DNA of 39,971 nucleotides, from positions 5,585,167-5,625,137 of the forward strand of contig NZ_CM001489.1 in assembly GCF_000262465.1 (NCBI RefSeq). Reading direction: 5' to 3'. Origin of the DNA: Frankia sp. QA3. Lineage in GTDB: Bacteria > Actinomycetota > Actinomycetes > Frankiales > Frankiaceae. The stretch's first letter is position 1; each line of letters begins with the position of its first letter. A program made the position numbers and the translations under genes. Positions 32,550 through 39,971 of this stretch are shown here, one piece after another. The notes under the pieces were generated by a model. The model had not been told where the DNA came from. It saw only the letters and a list, made by a program, of their open reading frames with translations, and did not search any database.

Positions 32550-34386
32550 GGGTGAGCTCGATGCCGCCGATCATCTCGGCGCAGAGGTTGTAGAGCAGCG
32601 CCCCGAGGGTGGTCAACGCGGTCATCAGGATGACGTTGATCGCGCCGATGAGCAGGCTGATCTCCATCGCCCGGCCGAAGGACAGCCAACTCCGGACGTT
32701 GCCGGCGCTGCTGTCGGTCAGGGTGTCCGCGGCGTCGGTGACGCTGTCGAAGACGCCGATGGAGTTGAGCACGAACCACAGCACGGCGACCGCGACGAGC
32801 AGGACGACGAAGACGCACAGGGAGAACGCGAAGCTGAGCCGGGTCACGGTCATCGGGTTGACCTTGGACAGCCTCAGCTTGGCCCGCCGGCCGGCGCCGG
32901 GCGGCCGGGTGGAGCCCGGTCCCGGCCGGCCGGGACCGCGGGGGGCGCCGGCCCGGTCGGCCGGGACCGCCTCGAGCTGGTCGTCGAGCGCGCCGGGGGA
33001 GGTCGCGGTCACCGCGTGCGGCGGCGCGGCGGCGGTGGCGGTGCCCGCGGACGCCGGCGCGGCGATCGGCCGCTCGTAGGCCGCGGTCGGGCTGGCCCCG
33101 CGGCCCCCGGCGGGCGCGGCCGGCCGCACCGCGTCGGGAGCGGGCACCCGCTCCGGAGCGGCACGGTTGCTTTCGGGCTTCGTGGTACGGCTCCTCGTCA
33201 TGCTGGGCGGACGGACCAGGGAGATCGTGTCGGTCTCCCCGGGCCGCTCGACCGGGGGCTCGGTGCGGGCACTGGGCAGGCCCGTCGTGCTTCGGCGGGC
33301 GCCAGGCGGCGTCGTACCGAGGGACTTCGCGGGCGACGATACGGCGGACGAGCCGAGTTTGCGGGTAGCCGAGCCCGCATCGCCGCCGTGGGTCCCGGCG
33401 TTCCCGGTACGAGCCGACCCGGATGGGGGCACCGCCGACCCTGTGATACCAGCCGGGCCCCCGCCCGCCCCGTTGCGGGTCGGGGTCGCTCGCGACCGGC
33501 CGGACCGATCGGCCCACTCGCCACCGCGCCCCGCCGGCGCCCGCTGCGCTGACGCCGCGGACCGGTCCGAGCCAGCCGAGCGGTCAGCAGCACCGCCAGA
33601 ACGATCAGCACCGCCAGAACGATCAGAGCTTCCCGAACCGGCCGGGTTTCCCGAACGGGCCGGATCGTCGGAGGCCCGCGAGGATCCGGAGGGCGCGGAG
33701 GAGCCGGACGAGGCCGCGACCCGAGATCCCGCCGCCGATGATGACGGGGGCCGGGACGCCGTCACGGAGGCCGGCGGCGCCGATGCCGACGCGGACTTGG
33801 ACGACGCGGACTTGGACGACGCGGACTTGGACGGTGCGGACTTGGACGGTGCCGCGGACGACCGCGCCGTCTCCGTAGGCGCAGCCGCTGCCCGGTCGCC
33901 GCCCGCAACACCGGACGGCTTGCCCGAGGAGGACAAGGAGGACGATCCCGGCTTCGGGGAGGCGGGCGAGGAGGACCCGGCCGCGCCGGCCCCCTCAGCG
34001 CCGTCACGGCCGTCTGCGACGTGATTGGACTGCCCCGCGCCCGGCCGGCCGGAACGCTGGAAGAAGGGGTTTCCTGCCGACGGGTCCAGCGTGCCGGCGC
34101 CGCCGGCACGGGCGCCGCCGGAGGCCGCCGGGGCGTCGCCGCCGGCGGGGGTGCCGACGCCGGCGGCTGGCGCGTTGGCCGCTGAAGCTCCGCTGCCGGA
34201 GGCACTGCCAGCGGAGGCACTGGCGGCGGGCATCTTCACCGTCTCGCCGCCCGACTCCCCGTCGTCGCCGTCGCCGCTGGCCCGGCGGGAACGGTCGCCG
34301 TCACGCGCTCCCCCCGGCCCGGCGGCCGGGGAGGAGCCGCGGTGGACCGCCGACCGGGCGGGCCGGTCTTCCTGACTGTCGCTCAC
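32536..34386 (-). CDS. DUF3566 membrane protein with long disordered N-terminus
   Basis: The product has 616 residues from a GTG (GGGAG six bases upstream). The C-terminal ~140 residues are the conserved DUF3566 part: KLRLSKVNPMTVTRLSFAFS, a first TM helix (LCVFVVLLVAVAVLWFVLN), an extracytoplasmic loop, and a second TM helix (ISLLIGAINVILMTALTTLG) ending LYNLCAEMIGGIELTLSD. The ~475 residues before it are Ser/Ala/Gly/Pro-rich with short repeats (SKSAPSKSASSKSASSKSAS; GGADRSGGAADRS) and are probably unstructured in the cytoplasm; relatives such as the mycobacterial protein beside gyrA are much shorter. The gene follows gyrA by 144 bp. Function unknown; a cell-division or envelope link has been suggested for the family. 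Confidence 0.9.
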   Translation of the reverse strand: MSDSQEDRPARSAVHRGSSPAAGPGGARDGDRSRRASGDGDDGESGGETVKMPAASASAGSASGSGASAANAPAAGVGTPAGGDAPAASGGARAGGAGTLDPSAGNPFFQRSGRPGAGQSNHVADGRDGAEGAGAAGSSSPASPKPGSSSLSSSGKPSGVAGGDRAAAAPTETARSSAAPSKSAPSKSASSKSASSKSASASAPPASVTASRPPSSSAAGSRVAASSGSSAPSGSSRASDDPARSGNPAGSGSSDRSGGADRSGGAADRSAGSDRSAASAQRAPAGRGGEWADRSGRSRATPTRNGAGGGPAGITGSAVPPSGSARTGNAGTHGGDAGSATRKLGSSAVSSPAKSLGTTPPGARRSTTGLPSARTEPPVERPGETDTISLVRPPSMTRSRTTKPESNRAAPERVPAPDAVRPAAPAGGRGASPTAAYERPIAAPASAGTATAAAPPHAVTATSPGALDDQLEAVPADRAGAPRGPGRPGPGSTRPPGAGRRAKLRLSKVNPMTVTRLSFAFSLCVFVVLLVAVAVLWFVLNSIGVFDSVTDAADTLTDSSAGNVRSWLSFGRAMEISLLIGAINVILMTALTTLGALLYNLCAEMIGGIELTLSDQ

Positions 34387-34530
34387 GGACTACTCCCGGT
34401 TCGCTTCTGGCGGCGTACGCGGGCCATGCGCACACCGGATCCCCGCTTCGGCGTCGCCGCGGCGCCGGGGCGGCGCCGACGTCGAGGACCGCCGACCGGC
34501 CTCGGGCCCAGCCCCGGGCCGGCCTCGGGC

Positions 34531-37035
<2,505 letters not shown>

Positions 37036-37203
37036 GGGGTCCTTCCAGGGCAGTGGGATCAGTCGTCAGGTGGGACGGGCGTCCCGGCGGGTGGCCGGGC
37101 TGTCCGGCGGGGCGCCAGCCACGATTCGCCCCGGGGTCGTCCCGGCCGGGCGGTGCCGGGCGGTGCCGGGCGGGCCGGACCGCCGCGGCACCGCTGCACC
37201 GCG

Positions 37204-39174
37204 TCAGATGTCCAGGAAGCGCACGTCCTTGGCGTTGCGCTGGATGAAGCTGCGGCGCGCGTCGACGTCCTCGCCCATGAGCACGGAGAACAGCTCGTCG
37301 GCGACGGCCGCGTCATCGAGGGTGACCTGGAGCAGGATGCGCTTGTCCGGGTCCATGGTGGTGTCCCACAGCTCGGTGGCGTTCATCTCGCCGAGGCCCT
37401 TGAACCGCTGGATGGCGTCCTTGGGCAGCTTGCGCCCGGCCTCCACCCCGCGCTGGACGAGTCCGTCGCGCTCACGGTCGGAATAGGCGTACTCCCAGTC
37501 CTCCCGACCCCACTTGATCTTGTAGAGCGGCGGCTGGGCCAGGAACACGTGGCCGGCCTCGACCAGGGGCCGCATGAACCGGAACAGCAGGGTCAGCAGC
37601 AGGGTCCGGATGTGCTGGCCGTCGACGTCGGCGTCCGCCATCAACACGATCTTGTGATAGCGCAGCTTGGCGATGTCGAAGTCATCGTGGATGCCGGTGC
37701 CCAGCGCCTGGATGAGCGCCTGGACCTCGGTGTTCTTCAGGACGCGGTCGATCCGGGCCTTCTCGACGTTGAGGATCTTCCCGCGCAGCGGCAGGATCGC
37801 CTGGAACTTCGAGTCCCGCCCGCCCTTGGCCGACCCGCCGGCGGAGTCACCCTCGACGATGTACAGCTCGCAGCGCTCGGGGTCGGTGTACTGGCAGTCG
37901 GCGAGCTTGCCGGGCAGGCCGGTGCCGCCGAGCAGCCCCTTGCGCCGGGTCAGGTCCCGGGCCTGGCGGGCCGCGATCCGGGCGCGCTGGGCGTCGAGCG
38001 ACTTGCTGACGATGGCCCGCGCCTCGGTCCGGTTGACCTCGAACCAGTCCTTCAGCGCCGAGTAGCACATCTCCTGGACGAACTTCTTCGCCTCGGTGTT
38101 GCCGAGCTTCGTCTTCGTCTGGCCCTCGAACTGGGGCTGCGCGAGCTTCACCGAGATGATCGCGGTCAGGCCCTCGCGGATGTCGTCACCCGACAGCCGC
38201 TCGTCGCCGTTCTTGGCGCCCGCCTTCACCGGCTTGAGCAGGTTCTGGTCCTTGGCGTAGGCGTTGACGGCGCTGGTCAGCGCGGCGCGGAAGCCCTCCT
38301 CGTGGGTGCCGCCCTCGTGCGTGTTGATCGTGTTCGCGAAGGTGTAGACCGACTCGCTGTAGCCGGCGTTCCACTGCATCGCGAGCTCGGCCTCGATGCC
38401 GACGCCCTTGGACTCCAGCGAGATCACGCTGCGGTGGATCGCGTCCTTGGTGGCGTTGAGGTGGGCGACGAAGTCGACCAGACCGTTGGTGTACTTGTAG
38501 GTGACCTCGAGGCGTTCCTCGGGGCGCTCGTCGATCAGCGTGATCGACAGGCCCTTGTTGAGGAAGGCCATCTCCTGCAGGCGCCGGGAGAGGGTCTCGA
38601 ACTTGTACTCGGTCGTCTCGAAGATCGTCGGGTCCGCCCAGAAGGTGACCGACGTGCCGGTCTTCTTCGTGGTGCCGGTCTTCGCCAACGGCGCCGCCGG
38701 ACGGGTCCCCACGTAGGGCTGGAACCAGACGTGCCCATCGACCTGGATCTCCACGTCCAGCTTGGTGGACAGCGCGTTCACGACGCTGACGCCGACGCCG
38801 TGCAGACCGCCCGAGACGGCATAGGATTTACCGTCGAACTTCCCGCCCGCGTGCAGCGTCGTCAGCACGACCTCGACCGCGGGCCGCTTCTCGGTGGGGT
38901 GCATGCCCACGGGGATGCCGCGACCGTTGTCGACGACGCGGACGGCGCCGTCGGCAAGCAGGCTCACGACGATCGTGTCGCAGTAGCCGGCCAGCGCCTC
39001 GTCCACCGCGTTGTCGACCACCTCGTAGACGAGATGGTGCAGACCGCGCTCCCCGGTGGAGCCGATGTACATGCCCGGACGCTTGCGGACCGCGTCAAGA
39101 CCTTCGAGAACCTTGATCGAACTTGCATCGTAGGCCACGCGGCGGGTCCCCTCGTTCTGGGCGGAAGTATCCAC
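37204..39174 (-). CDS. gyrB: DNA gyrase subunit B
   Basis: The product has 656 residues from the GTG at 39174. A GTG at 39138 (protein then begins VAYDASSIKVLEGLD) has a better ribosome-binding site (GAGGGG nine bases upstream) and may be the real start. GHKL ATPase domain: VRKRPGMYIGSTGERGLHHL, EVVDNAVDEALAGY, VVDNGRGIPVG, GGLHGVGVSVVNALS; transducer with QTKTKLGN; TOPRIM: YIVEGDSAGGSAKGGRD and VLMADADVDGQHIRTLLLT; the C-terminus has IQRFKGLGEMNATELWDTTM. It supplies ATP-driven strand passage with GyrA. Intact and of typical length. Confidence 0.98.
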   Translation of the reverse strand: MDTSAQNEGTRRVAYDASSIKVLEGLDAVRKRPGMYIGSTGERGLHHLVYEVVDNAVDEALAGYCDTIVVSLLADGAVRVVDNGRGIPVGMHPTEKRPAVEVVLTTLHAGGKFDGKSYAVSGGLHGVGVSVVNALSTKLDVEIQVDGHVWFQPYVGTRPAAPLAKTGTTKKTGTSVTFWADPTIFETTEYKFETLSRRLQEMAFLNKGLSITLIDERPEERLEVTYKYTNGLVDFVAHLNATKDAIHRSVISLESKGVGIEAELAMQWNAGYSESVYTFANTINTHEGGTHEEGFRAALTSAVNAYAKDQNLLKPVKAGAKNGDERLSGDDIREGLTAIISVKLAQPQFEGQTKTKLGNTEAKKFVQEMCYSALKDWFEVNRTEARAIVSKSLDAQRARIAARQARDLTRRKGLLGGTGLPGKLADCQYTDPERCELYIVEGDSAGGSAKGGRDSKFQAILPLRGKILNVEKARIDRVLKNTEVQALIQALGTGIHDDFDIAKLRYHKIVLMADADVDGQHIRTLLLTLLFRFMRPLVEAGHVFLAQPPLYKIKWGREDWEYAYSDRERDGLVQRGVEAGRKLPKDAIQRFKGLGEMNATELWDTTMDPDKRILLQVTLDDAAVADELFSVLMGEDVDARRSFIQRNAKDVRFLDI

Positions 39175-39512
39175 CAGTCTACCCGCCGACCCGTTTTAGC
39201 GGACGCAGGGTGACCCCTGACGTCTGCGCAGCGCCCCGCACGGCGGGATGGTGAACCCCCCTACCGGACCGACGTCTCCGGGGGCCTTGGCGCGCCTTCA
39301 CGACGGTTCCGACGCGACGGTCAACCGCCACCCACATGATCGCCTCGTGTTGTGCGCCCGGACCATCCGCCGGGGATGGCGATCACCGGGCCGATCCCCC
39401 GGCCCGTCCGCGGACGGCAGCGGGACAGCACCGAGCCCACCCCCGGCCCGTGCGTCTCTTCCGCCGGGGACGCGCAGGGAGATCCCGTGGCCGTCCGGGT
39501 CAGCCGCCAGGC
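39175..39512. other. intergenic DUF721 / gyrB
   Basis: 338 bp holding the probable gyrB promoter on the minus strand (a TAGACT hexamer lies immediately before the 39174 GTG, which favours the later start at 39138). No ORF or repeat of note. Confidence 0.4.
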
Positions 39513-39971
39513 TCAGCCGTAGGTGTCGCGCGGGCCCCGGCCGCCGGTGCGGATCGGCCCGTGCCGCCAGGACGGGGCCGTCGGGCCCCGCACCGTGATC
39601 CGCCGGACGACCTGCGGGCCGAGCTCCCGGTGCAGGATGCCGAGGATCTGCCGGGACAGCATCCGCAGCTGGGTCGCCCAGGCCGTCGACTCGGCGACGA
39701 GCTCGAGGTCGCCGTCCCGCAGGGAGACCGGGATGCAGTGGTCGGCGATGTCCGGGCCGACGATGACGTCCCACCGGGCGAGCACGCCGGCGTCGTTGGC
39801 CTGGGCCTGCCAGCCGCGCGCGGCGAGCAGCCGGCTGATCGCCGCGCCGAAGGAGACCGGGTCACGCCATTCTCGGCCGGGGCTGGCGATGCCCGGCAAC
39901 CGCGGGCGCCGGGGCACCTGGTCGTCGTCCTCGCCGGACCGTGGCCGCCGACCGCCGCGGTCCGCCGCCGC
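39513..39971 (-). CDS. DUF721 / DciA-like protein (5' end outside window)
   Basis: The frame is open to the right edge, so the visible 152 codons are the C-terminal part; an internal GTG at 39917 is possible. The DUF721 core is clear: FGAAISRLLAARGWQAQAND, VLARWDVIVGPDIADHCIPVSLRDGDLEL, WATQLRMLSRQILGILHREL, cited in pieces; the KH-like fold with W-ATQL is characteristic. DUF721 proteins include DciA, which helps load the DnaB helicase at replication start. The position between recF (expected off-window) and gyrB is the standard actinobacterial one. Confidence 0.88.
   Translation of the reverse strand, partial: AAADRGGRRPRSGEDDDQVPRRPRLPGIASPGREWRDPVSFGAAISRLLAARGWQAQANDAGVLARWDVIVGPDIADHCIPVSLRDGDLELVAESTAWATQLRMLSRQILGILHRELGPQVVRRITVRGPTAPSWRHGPIRTGGRGPRDTYG

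Overview
The window comes from a very high-GC actinobacterium. The block DUF721 (DciA-like), gyrB, gyrA, DUF3566 membrane protein and tRNA-Ile on the minus strand at the right end is the classic actinobacterial neighbourhood just downstream of dnaA-dnaN-recF. Overall gene content and codon use suggest Frankia or a close relative. That assignment is inference; no 16S gene or species marker is present.

Layout, left to right. (1) 1-7888, plus strand: a six-gene run resembling a type IV secretion/conjugation module. It holds a ParA/MinD-like protein, a small two-TM protein, an anchored extracytoplasmic protein, a VirB6/TrbL-like membrane protein, an SCO6880-type membrane protein and a VirB4/TraC-type ATPase. 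(2) 7855-13187: single metabolic and regulatory genes, namely a frameshifted SCO6745-family gene, a PEBP/YbhB protein, an orphan PII signal protein, a DedA membrane protein and a secreted lipoprotein lipase. (3) 13188-15523: about 2.3 kb without a credible gene, built of tandemly duplicated modules and studded with DnaA-box-like sequences. (4) 15524-21080: a TetR/Ohr divergent pair, then a GT4 glycosyltransferase, a methyltransferase, a prenyltransferase-like toroid protein and a convergent second methyltransferase. (5) 21081-25049: a leader with a terminator-like hairpin, a small basic protein, peptide deformylase, two Roadblock/LC7 proteins and a divergent DUF4388-like protein. (6) About 25050-32471: an accessory region ending at tRNA-Ile, with a large serine recombinase, an XRE-type regulator, several small unknown genes and a dense array of phased short repeats. 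(7) 32398-39971: the conserved gyrase block.

The two most unusual parts are the modular DnaA-box cluster at 13.2-15.4 kb, which lies far from dnaA/dnaN, and the integrated element at tRNA-Ile. In the element, the recombinase reading frame runs antisense through the whole tRNA gene, and a roughly 11-bp-phased TGCAC array lies upstream of its regulator.
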